A DNA stretch of 5,773 nucleotides from Gammaproteobacteria bacterium (GTDB lineage: Bacteria; Pseudomonadota; Gammaproteobacteria; SZUA-229): positions 1 through 5,773 of the forward strand of contig DROB01000094.1 in the NCBI GenBank assembly GCA_011321985.1, written 5' to 3'. Both the position numbers and the translations under genes were made by a program. The notes beneath the pieces were generated by a model. The model saw nothing but the letters and a program-made list of their open reading frames with translations. It did not search any database and had not been told where the DNA came from. Below are positions 1-5,452 of the stretch, in pieces. Position 1 is the stretch's first letter. Each line of letters begins with the position of its first letter.

Positions 1-834
1 ACGGCCGAGACACTGGGCATAGAATACCGTGCGAAATACTACGAAAAATCCGGCGCACTGCGCGATATGATCCAGAGCCACCTGATGCAGATGATGACAC
101 TGGTGGCGATGGAACCCCCGGTAGAATTCACCGCTGATGCTGTGCGTGATGAAAAGATGAAAGTATTACGCGCCATCCGTAGCATCAAACCCGAAGAGAT
201 AAAGATACAGACGGTCTCGGCGCAATACGCATCGGGCCACATCGATGGTGAAGATGCGAAAGCCTATGTTTCCGAAGAGTTCGTATCTCCGGATTCAGCA
301 ACAGAAACCTTTGCTGCGGTACGTTTCTATATCGATAACTGGCGATGGCAGGGTGTGCCATTCATCCTCTGGTCGGGTAAGAGGATGAAAACAAAAGCTT
401 CGGAAGTCATGATCCGTTTCCGCAAGCCACCGTTCAATCTGTTCGATAGCCATGCCTCAGCACCGGCCGCGAATGCACTGGTATTTCGTCTGCAACCCGA
501 AGGCGGTGTGGTGTTGCGGCTGAATGCCAAAAAACCGGGACTCACCACTGATAACGAAGAGATGGTGATGCGTGCGCCCTATGCTGATGATGCAGAAGAA
601 GTAGCCGATGCCTATGAGATACTGATGCACGATGTGTTGACGGGAGATGGAACCCTGTTCTCACGCGCGGACGAAGTCGAGACCTCATGGGAGATCGTCG
701 AGCCGATCCTCGAAGCATGGAAGAACCGGGTCTCGGTCGAGCGTTACCGCGCCGGTACCTGGGATATCCCTGCCATGGATGAACTGACCCGTGATTGCGT
801 CGGTGGCTGGCATAAACCGACCGTGCATAAATAA
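1..834 (+). CDS. zwf: Glucose-6-phosphate 1-dehydrogenase, C-terminal part (5' truncated by window edge)
   Basis: The reading frame is open from base 1 to a TAA at 832-834, giving the last 277 residues of a protein usually near 490. The enzyme oxidises glucose 6-phosphate to 6-phosphogluconolactone with NAD(P)+ in the cytoplasm, the entry step of the oxidative pentose phosphate and Entner-Doudoroff routes. Family signatures are clear: YYEKSGALRDMIQSHLMQ near the start, VAMEPP, SATETFAAVRFYIDNWRWQGVPF in the middle, then AYEILMHDVLTGDGTLFSR-DEVE-W and the C-terminal Y-AGTW. The catalytic RIDHYLGK stretch lies before the window. Three usually conserved spots differ: RGQY reads SAQY, RTGK reads WSGK, and the WGP near the C-terminus reads WDI, so this may be a divergent subfamily. 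The internal ATG at 67 is not the true start. pgl follows after 18 bp, indicating co-transcription. Confidence 0.95.
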   Translation, partial: TAETLGIEYRAKYYEKSGALRDMIQSHLMQMMTLVAMEPPVEFTADAVRDEKMKVLRAIRSIKPEEIKIQTVSAQYASGHIDGEDAKAYVSEEFVSPDSATETFAAVRFYIDNWRWQGVPFILWSGKRMKTKASEVMIRFRKPPFNLFDSHASAPAANALVFRLQPEGGVVLRLNAKKPGLTTDNEEMVMRAPYADDAEEVADAYEILMHDVLTGDGTLFSRADEVETSWEIVEPILEAWKNRVSVERYRAGTWDIPAMDELTRDCVGGWHKPTVHK

Positions 835-852
835 AGTTTACGGATCATCCGC

Positions 853-1533
853 ATGGCTGAATTCAAAGTCTATAAAAATTCGGAAGCGGTGGCACAGGCT
901 GCAACGGATTATCTATCCCGACAGATAAAAAGCTGTGTCGAAAAAAAAGGCATCTGCCATGTGGTCTTACCGGGAGGCAGTACGCCGGCGCGTTGCCTGG
1001 CATTGCTTTCAGAAAAAAAACTGCCCTGGAATAATATCCACTGGTATCCGGGTGATGAACGTTGTTATCCCATCGGGCATGCCGAACGGAACGATACAAT
1101 GATAAAAGCGAAATTATTTACTCGACAGGAAAACATGAGTGAGCATTTCCATCCGGTACCGGCAGAACTCGGGCCGGAGCAGGGTGCAGAAAATTATGCG
1201 GAACTACTGGATGCAGTGGGCAGTATGGATATCGTGGTACTCGGCATGGGGGAGGACGGGCATACTGCAAGTCTGTTTCCAGGCAATATCGCACTCGAAG
1301 ATTCACGCAGCGCAGTGCCGGTCTATGATGCTCCTAAAGCACCCGATGAGCGGGTGTCTGTCGGTTTGACTATGCTGAAAGATGCCGGTGAATGTATCGT
1401 CATAACGACGGGTAAGAATAAGCATGATGCGCTGGCAAAACTTGAAGAGGGCGCATCGTTGCCGGTCGCACAGGTAGGGGTGGATGTCTGGTTTGTTGAT
1501 CGCGCTGCGTGCTCTGTGTCGGATAGTGACTGA
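853..1533 (+). CDS. pgl: 6-phosphogluconolactonase (DevB/Pgl type)
   Basis: This 226-residue cytoplasmic protein hydrolyses 6-phosphogluconolactone, the G6PD product, to 6-phosphogluconate. Its length is normal for the DevB-type family (about 230). Visible family motifs in order are LPGGSTP (residues 39-45), GDER (67-70), ERNDTMI (78-84) and GMGEDGHTASLFPG (131-144), where His137 matches the known catalytic histidine. A later PDERVS stretch (164-169) and GKNKHDAL (187-194) also fit the family. The start at 853 gives the usual short lead before the first strand (MAEFKVYKNSEAV). Its ribosome site is weak: only CGGA at 841-844, about 8 bases before ATG, inside a small CGGAT-C-ATCCG palindrome. 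The gene starts 18 bp after zwf ends, so translation may partly depend on zwf. No frameshift or missing motif was seen. Confidence 0.96.
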   Translation: MAEFKVYKNSEAVAQAATDYLSRQIKSCVEKKGICHVVLPGGSTPARCLALLSEKKLPWNNIHWYPGDERCYPIGHAERNDTMIKAKLFTRQENMSEHFHPVPAELGPEQGAENYAELLDAVGSMDIVVLGMGEDGHTASLFPGNIALEDSRSAVPVYDAPKAPDERVSVGLTMLKDAGECIVITTGKNKHDALAKLEEGASLPVAQVGVDVWFVDRAACSVSDSD

Positions 1534-1631
1534 TTTCCTCTCTGTGGGACTCAGCTCTTATCCAGAGTTCCATGATTTTCAGTTGCTTCCTTAATACCCT
1601 CAAAAAAGAATTCACCTGTTTTCTGTAAAAC

Positions 1632-1715
1632 GTGTCCCGGACACAACTTATGTCAAAAAGTTGTTCTTTTAACTGGCGTATATTAGCCAGTGGCAAGGCG
1701 GGTAGAAGGCTTGCC
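1632..1715 (+). promoter_or_regulatory. Run of four adjacent inverted repeats upstream of enolase (possible operator or structured leader)
   Basis: Four inverted repeats lie almost end to end. They are GTGTCC-C-GGACAC (1632-1644), a perfect palindrome around one base; ACAACTT/AAGTTGT (1643-1649 and 1658-1664, 8-base loop); ACTGGC/GCCAGT (1672-1677 and 1686-1691, 8-base loop); and GGCAAG/CTTGCC (1692-1697 and 1710-1715, 12-base loop). An alternative hairpin AAAAG-TTGTT-CTTTT (1656-1670) competes with the second. The first is suited to binding a dimeric regulator, while the last three would fold in an RNA leader. The sequence matches no riboswitch class I recognise. The pairings are seen directly; any regulatory role is inference. 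Confidence 0.4.
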
Positions 1716-1743
1716 GAGGGAGGAAAGGTTTTAAATAATAGCA

Positions 1744-1750
1744 AAGAGGT
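1744..1750 (+). promoter_or_regulatory. Ribosome binding site of the enolase gene
   Basis: AAGAGGT lies six bases before the ATG at 1757, a good Shine-Dalgarno match at normal spacing. It supports this start over later in-frame ATGs and is much stronger than the site before pgl. Confidence 0.75.
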
Positions 1751-1756
1751 GCAACG

Positions 1757-3031
1757 ATGACCAAAACCATAACCGCAATAAAAGCCATGGAGATACTTGA
1801 CTCGCGTGGTAATCCGACGGTGCGTGTTCAGGTAGAACTCAGCGACGGGACACGCGTAGCGGCATCCGTTCCATCGGGTGCCAGCACTGGTGATAACGAA
1901 GCCATAGAACTACGCGATGGAGATAAAAATCGATATGCGGGTAAAGGGGTGCTGAATGCCGTCGCCAATGTGAATGATAAGATCGCCCCCTCATTGATCG
2001 GTGTCGATGTGTCTCAACAGGCATCGATTGATCGCAGTATGATCGAACTGGATGGCACGGCGAACAAATCAAAACTGGGTGCCAATGCGATATTGGGTGT
2101 TTCCATGGCAGTGGCGCGGGCAGCGGCAGTGTCTGTTGGAATGCCATTGTATCGCTATCTGGGAGGTGCAGGTGCCAGGCGTTTGACCGTGCCCTGTATG
2201 AATATTATCAATGGCGGTGAACACTCTGATAATAATGTCGATATCCAGGAGTTCATGGCCGTGCCACTGGGTGCACCGACATTTCGTGAAGGTCTGCGAT
2301 ATGTCGCAGAAACTTTTCATGTTCTGAAAAGCATCCTGAAAAAACGTGGACTCGCCACCAGTGTCGGCGACGAGGGTGGATTTGCACCTGATCTCAACAG
2401 CAATGAAGATGCTCTGGAAGTGATCATTCAGGCGATCGAACAAGCCGGGTATAAACCGGGTGAAGATATAGCCATCGCACTCGACAGTGCAGCCAATTCT
2501 TTTGCGGTGGATATGGATGGTCACTACGATCTCACCTGGTCGGATACCGGAAAGATGAGCAGCGACGATCTGGTAACACTGGGCAAAGACTGGATCAGTA
2601 AATACCCCATCATCCTCTGGGAAGATCCACTGGCAGAAGGTGACTGGGCGGGGTTCAAACAATTTACCGATCAACTCGGCGGGCAGATCGAAGTGGTCGG
2701 AGATGATATTTTTGTGACCAATACGCACTATATCCGTCAGGGGATAGAACAGGGTGTCGCCAATTCGGCATTGATCAAACTGAACCAGATCGGCACGGTA
2801 AGCGAATCGATCGAAGCAGTACGTATGTGCCGTGATGCCGGCTGGCGTTATTTTATCTCACACCGTTCCGGTGAAACAGAGGATAGCTTCCTCGCTGATT
2901 TTGCTGTTGCGATGGATGGTGGGCACCTCAAATCAGGATCAGCCAGTCGCAGTGAACGCATAGCAAAGTACAACCGTTTGCTGGAGATAGAGCAGGAGCT
3001 TGGTGAGTCCGCACTGTACTATTGGAAATAA
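1757..3031 (+). CDS. eno: Enolase (phosphopyruvate hydratase)
   Basis: This 424-residue cytoplasmic enzyme interconverts 2-phosphoglycerate and phosphoenolpyruvate; its length is typical (about 430). It opens with the family's ILDSRGNPTV (13-22), followed by the mobile loop PSGASTG (39-45). Catalytic and metal-binding residues are all present by motif: His156 (GGEH), Glu165 (QEF), Glu206 (GDEGG), Asp243 (ALD), Glu289 (WED), Asp316 (GDD), Lys341 (IKLNQIG), His369 (SHRSGET) and Lys392 (LKSG). Loop and site integrity argue for an active enzyme. Oddities are Trp288 beside the Mg ligand Glu289, where many bacterial enolases have Ile, and a C-terminus ending soon after the last helix. It follows zwf-pgl rather than the common pyrG neighbourhood, so it could be a paralogue. 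A good ribosome site and a 223-bp gap suggest separate expression from pgl. Confidence 0.96.
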   Translation: MTKTITAIKAMEILDSRGNPTVRVQVELSDGTRVAASVPSGASTGDNEAIELRDGDKNRYAGKGVLNAVANVNDKIAPSLIGVDVSQQASIDRSMIELDGTANKSKLGANAILGVSMAVARAAAVSVGMPLYRYLGGAGARRLTVPCMNIINGGEHSDNNVDIQEFMAVPLGAPTFREGLRYVAETFHVLKSILKKRGLATSVGDEGGFAPDLNSNEDALEVIIQAIEQAGYKPGEDIAIALDSAANSFAVDMDGHYDLTWSDTGKMSSDDLVTLGKDWISKYPIILWEDPLAEGDWAGFKQFTDQLGGQIEVVGDDIFVTNTHYIRQGIEQGVANSALIKLNQIGTVSESIEAVRMCRDAGWRYFISHRSGETEDSFLADFAVAMDGGHLKSGSASRSERIAKYNRLLEIEQELGESALYYWK

Positions 3032-3048
3032 AAGATGGAAATAAAAGA
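3023..3048 (+). repeat. Perfect 13-bp tandem duplication over the enolase stop codon
   Basis: TGGAAATAAAAGA occurs twice back to back (3023-3035 and 3036-3048). The first copy holds the last two codons (Trp, Lys) and the TAA stop of the enolase gene; the second lies just after it. Because the unit is 13 bp, the second copy is in another frame. It looks like a recent slippage duplication. Confidence 0.85.
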
Positions 3049-3091
3049 TTGTCATTGTTCGGTAAGGGACCAGTACGGAACAAAGACATGA

Positions 3092-3113
3092 GGTTGGTAG
3101 TCTTTACCTAACC
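3092..3113 (+). terminator. Hairpin after enolase, weak terminator candidate
   Basis: GGTTGGTA (3092-3099) pairs with TACC-T-AACC (3105-3113) around a 5-base loop with a single bulged T. It lies about 60 bp after the enolase stop. No T-run follows, so it is not a classic intrinsic terminator; it may simply protect the 3' end or have no function. Confidence 0.25.
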
Positions 3114-3116
3114 GCT

Positions 3117-3185
3117 GTTCGCGGAATAAATTCCGCTCCTACAAGTGCACTGACCTGTAGGCGCGGTTTGAAAACCGCGATGCTG
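3117..3185. repeat. Head-to-head pair of REP-like palindromes (BIME-like)
   Basis: Two hairpins share a conserved head and face each other. The right one reads TGTAGGCG (3156-3163) running into stem CGCGGTTT/AAACCGCG (3162-3169 and 3172-3179). The left one, read on the minus strand, has head TGTAGGAGC (3143 to 3135) and stem GCGGAAT/ATTCCGC (3121-3127 and 3130-3136), then CGAAC. Between the heads lies a 12-base spacer containing the palindrome AGTGCACT (3144-3151). The TGTAGG(A/C)GCGG signature is that of REP elements dispersed in gammaproteobacteria and moved by RAYT (TnpA-REP) transposases. The site, between convergent genes, is typical. No RAYT gene is in the window. Confidence 0.75.
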
Positions 3186-3237
3186 CAATTTTAATCAAAT
3201 GCCAGCTCTGGCTGAGCTTAAACGACGTATCGTTGGC

Positions 3238-3540
3238 TCAGTTTGCGTGTACGGTGCAGATCTTGCTGATAAAAGCTTCTGCCTGTAACCAGTCTTCCGT
3301 CGGATTGACGGTCTCATAGGTTTTTTCCAGCGAGATGTAATACGCTGCTTCACATATCATCTTGTGCCGTTGTTCGAGAGTCACTTTTATTCTGTCATCT
3401 GGGGGTGGTGTTTTTTTAGTGGGTGATTTTTTTGGTACGATTTTTCTGGCCGTTTTTCTGGCGGCTTTTTTCTTTGCTGCTTTTACCTTGCTTGCTGGTT
3501 TTGATGCTACTTTTTTAGCTTTCTTTTTTTTCGGTACCAT
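3238..3540 (-). CDS. DUF2934-like small protein with lysine-rich histone H1-like N-terminal tail
   Basis: This 100-residue, strongly basic protein has two parts. Residues 1-44 form a tail of Lys, Ala, Ser, Thr and Pro with about 18 lysines and 2 arginines (for example AAKKKAARKTARK, 21-33), resembling eukaryotic H1-like tails and bacterial proteins such as AlgP. A PPPDD hinge follows, and residues 51-95 resemble the DUF2934 domain: a helix with ICEAAYYIS, then the hallmark DWLQAEAFI (83-91). No signal peptide or membrane segment is present. DUF2934 has no settled function; the tail suggests nucleic acid binding, which is inference. The ATG at 3540 is the only sensible start, preceded by a weak purine-rich GAGACGAG. 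The gene converges on enolase and lies on the same strand as the downstream-mapped flavoprotein gene but 175 bp away, so it is probably a single-gene unit. Confidence 0.8.
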   Translation of the reverse strand: MVPKKKKAKKVASKPASKVKAAKKKAARKTARKIVPKKSPTKKTPPPDDRIKVTLEQRHKMICEAAYYISLEKTYETVNPTEDWLQAEAFISKICTVHAN

Positions 3541-3554
3541 GATCTCGTCTCATT

Positions 3555-3583
3555 GTGATATGAATAATTTTCAGGATTGTAAA
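3555..3583 (-). promoter_or_regulatory. Candidate sigma-70 promoter for the DUF2934-like gene
   Basis: On the minus strand TTTACA (3583-3578) and TATCAC (3560-3555) are separated by 17 bases, matching the -35 box at 5 of 6 and the -10 box at 4 of 6 positions. It would give a leader of only about 10 bases before the ATG at 3540, which weakens the call. The rest of the 3541-3715 gap is AT-rich with no other feature I can name. Confidence 0.3.
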
Positions 3584-3715
3584 ACTAAAAGCAACACGAC
3601 TACTTGTCTTATATCAATAAATACAGATGTGTAGCTAGTCCTGAGGGATTCCTGGCTTACGCATTCCACGTGTCTAAAAATATGTAATATCTGTAATTTT
3701 TTGTCTGTAAAAAAA

Positions 3716-5416
3716 TCATTCACCTACGATAGAAATATAACCGGTAGGGCATTCTACCGCGCACAGGCCACAGCCCTTGCAGAAATCGTAATCAAAAACA
3801 TAATGTGAGCCATCGTCCAGGGTTTCATCGGTCTTTAATACCGCACTGTCGGGGCACAGGGTCCAGCAATTGTCGCAGCGCAGGCAGTTGCCGCAGGCGA
3901 AGCAGCGACTGGCCTCGTGTTCTGCCTGTTGGCTGGAGAGACCACGTTCTATCTCGGCTTCATCGATACGTTCCGCGACGGGCAGTATCGCCTGTTCTGC
4001 GCGGTTAGCAGGCTCAAAATATTCCATATTGAGATTTTTGAATGCTATCGCTTCCGATTTATCGAGTGTTGGCAAGGTCTGTTCTCTCAGCGTTGCCGCC
4101 ATGGCCAGTGCAGCGACCCTGCCATTACCGACTGCTTCGGTGACGGTCCCGCCGTTTCCTTCGATGGCATCACCGCCAGCATAGAGAGTTGGCTGCTTAT
4201 CATTTAACAGACCATATTCATTAACCTTGAAGTGCCTGCTACCATCGAGCAGGCTCTGCATACCTTCAGCGTCGATAACCTGCCCGATAGCGGGGATAAC
4301 CTGATCGACATGCAGGATGCTTTCAGTGCCTTCGAACGCAACCCGGTGCAGCCGACCCTGCTCATCAGGCAGTTTGCGCATACGCACGATCTCGATGCCG
4401 GTGAGTTTTTCTCCGCGCAGGATCAGCCGTTTGACACCGTGATGGTCGTGTATCTGTACCCCTTCTTCCAGCGCCTGTTCGATCTCGCGCGGGATCGCAC
4501 GCATGTCTTCTGCTGTCGGGTGTGCAGGGTCGGGCAGGTTGCTGTGGATGACGATATGGGTATCGACACCGTTACGTCTCAACAGTCGTGCGATATCGAT
4601 GGCGGTATTACCGCCACCGATGACGGCGGCACTTTTCATCTCGGGCAGGCTGCCGACATCACTCCATTGTTTGAGCAGATGCAAACCCTGATGTAGATCA
4701 CGCGGGGTCACTCCATCGACATTCCAGTCGCTGCTTTTCATCACGCCCGGTGCGAGAAAGATGGCCGAGTATTCCTGTTGCAGATCTTCCAGATCATGGT
4801 CACGTCCCAGTTTATGACTGGCTTTAAAGTCAATGCCGGTATCCAGCAGACGGGTGATCTCCTTGCGGACGATATCACTCGGCAGGCGATAGTCGGGTAT
4901 GGTGAACAGGGTGCCGCCAGCTTCGGAGTGTTCATCGAACACCGTTACCTGCAGGCCCTGACGGTGCAGGTGGTAGGCTGCTGACAGACCCGCCGGCCCG
5001 GCACCGATAACGGCGACCCTGGCTGCATCGGTGGGCACGTCTGTTACCGGATAAGCCCAGTTTTTTGCGATGGCTTCATCACCGAGGAAACGTTCGATGC
5101 TGTGTATCGCCAGGGGGTCGTCGTATTCACCGCGATTACAACCCGACTCACACGGGTGCGGGCAGACGCGACCGGTAATCGCGGGCATCGGGTTGACGCT
5201 GACCAGAGATTCCCAGGCTTCGCGCGGTTTGCCTTCATCGAGCAGAGCGAGGTAGGCCTGCGGGTCTTCGCCTGCCGGGCAGGCAGCGTGACAGGGGGCA
5301 GGGCGGTGGTTATGTTCGGGGCGCTGGATACGCCAGCTACCGGTCTTGTAGCCGATGGTGGTGCCGGGGCCGGCATAACAGCCACGTGTCAGTTTAAGTG
5401 TGGATTTTGTTGTCAT
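3716..5416 (-). CDS. GltD-like FAD/NAD(P) oxidoreductase fused to a 2x[4Fe-4S] ferredoxin domain, partner of pyruvate:ferredoxin oxidoreductase
   Basis: This 566-residue cytoplasmic iron-sulfur flavoprotein belongs to the glutamate synthase small-subunit family. An N-terminal Fer4_20-like helical domain (about 35-115) has cysteines 42, 46, 85, 89 and 93. An FAD-binding Rossmann motif VIGAGPAG is at 136-143, an NAD(P) Rossmann motif VIGGGNTAID at 265-274, and the flavin-site GGDA at 414-417. The C-terminal ferredoxin carries C511-C514-C517-C521P and C546-C549-C552-C556P, plus C505 and C508. It lies 36 bp after a PorB-like gene, with CAGGA (5429-5425) as ribosome site 8 bases before ATG. Inference: the ferredoxin domain replaces PorD and the flavin domain passes electrons between the oxidoreductase and NAD(P). 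Alternatives are a DsrL-like protein or stand-alone GltD, but DsrL is longer and neither fits the neighbour. The usual NADPH-type RR pair is absent (HSNLPDP, 291-297). Confidence 0.85.
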   Translation of the reverse strand: MTTKSTLKLTRGCYAGPGTTIGYKTGSWRIQRPEHNHRPAPCHAACPAGEDPQAYLALLDEGKPREAWESLVSVNPMPAITGRVCPHPCESGCNRGEYDDPLAIHSIERFLGDEAIAKNWAYPVTDVPTDAARVAVIGAGPAGLSAAYHLHRQGLQVTVFDEHSEAGGTLFTIPDYRLPSDIVRKEITRLLDTGIDFKASHKLGRDHDLEDLQQEYSAIFLAPGVMKSSDWNVDGVTPRDLHQGLHLLKQWSDVGSLPEMKSAAVIGGGNTAIDIARLLRRNGVDTHIVIHSNLPDPAHPTAEDMRAIPREIEQALEEGVQIHDHHGVKRLILRGEKLTGIEIVRMRKLPDEQGRLHRVAFEGTESILHVDQVIPAIGQVIDAEGMQSLLDGSRHFKVNEYGLLNDKQPTLYAGGDAIEGNGGTVTEAVGNGRVAALAMAATLREQTLPTLDKSEAIAFKNLNMEYFEPANRAEQAILPVAERIDEAEIERGLSSQQAEHEASRCFACGNCLRCDNCWTLCPDSAVLKTDETLDDGSHYVFDYDFCKGCGLCAVECPTGYISIVGE

Positions 5417-5452
5417 AAATCGGGTCCTGATTCTGATCTTGTTGCCGGCTTT

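Larger units (their letters stand above)
1534..1756. other. Intergenic region between pgl and the enolase gene
   Basis: This 223-bp gap holds no convincing gene. Just after the pgl stop is a poor hairpin, GGACTC (1547-1552) with GAGTTCC (1565-1571), which has a one-base bulge and only a short T-run after it, so it is at best a weak terminator. The second half carries the run of inverted repeats listed separately. No strong sigma-70 promoter could be picked: TATATT at 1679-1684 lacks a -35 box at proper distance, and TTGCCG-17-AATAAT (1711-1739) would place the transcript start inside the enolase ribosome site. The gap size suggests the enolase gene has its own promoter or regulated leader. 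Confidence 0.6.

Noticed and set aside
1711..1739. TTGCCG-17-AATAAT as a sigma-70 promoter for enolase
   Set aside because: Box match and spacing are acceptable, but the transcript would begin within the ribosome binding site at 1744-1750, which would spoil translation initiation.
1400..1744. Minus-strand open frame covering the pgl end and the gap before enolase
   Set aside because: The product is low in recognisable structure, overlaps pgl in antisense and would start inside the enolase leader; nothing supports expression.
2069..2728. Long (219 codon) minus-strand open frame inside the enolase gene
   Set aside because: It is fully antisense to an intact, motif-complete enolase and its product resembles no family I know; no ribosome site supports it.
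3201..3234. Two small inverted repeats (GCCAG/CTGGC at 3201-3212 and AACGA/TCGTT at 3221-3234) as a terminator for the DUF2934-like gene
   Set aside because: Stems are only 5 bp and neither is followed on the minus strand by a true T-run, so a terminator call is not supported.
3362..3634. Plus-strand open frame whose product looks like a very hydrophobic membrane protein
   Set aside because: It is the antisense of the lysine-rich tail: AAA/AAG codons read in reverse give Phe/Leu-rich peptide. The minus-strand frame has a recognisable domain and a clear start.
3686..3715. T-rich/A-rich stretch right after the flavoprotein stop as an intrinsic terminator
   Set aside because: There are T and A runs and a repeated TCTGTAA, but no GC-containing stem, so it does not meet the pattern of a rho-independent terminator.
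4232..4696. Plus-strand 154-codon open frame opposite the flavoprotein gene
   Set aside because: Antisense shadow of the NAD(P)-binding part of the flavoprotein, with no family resemblance.
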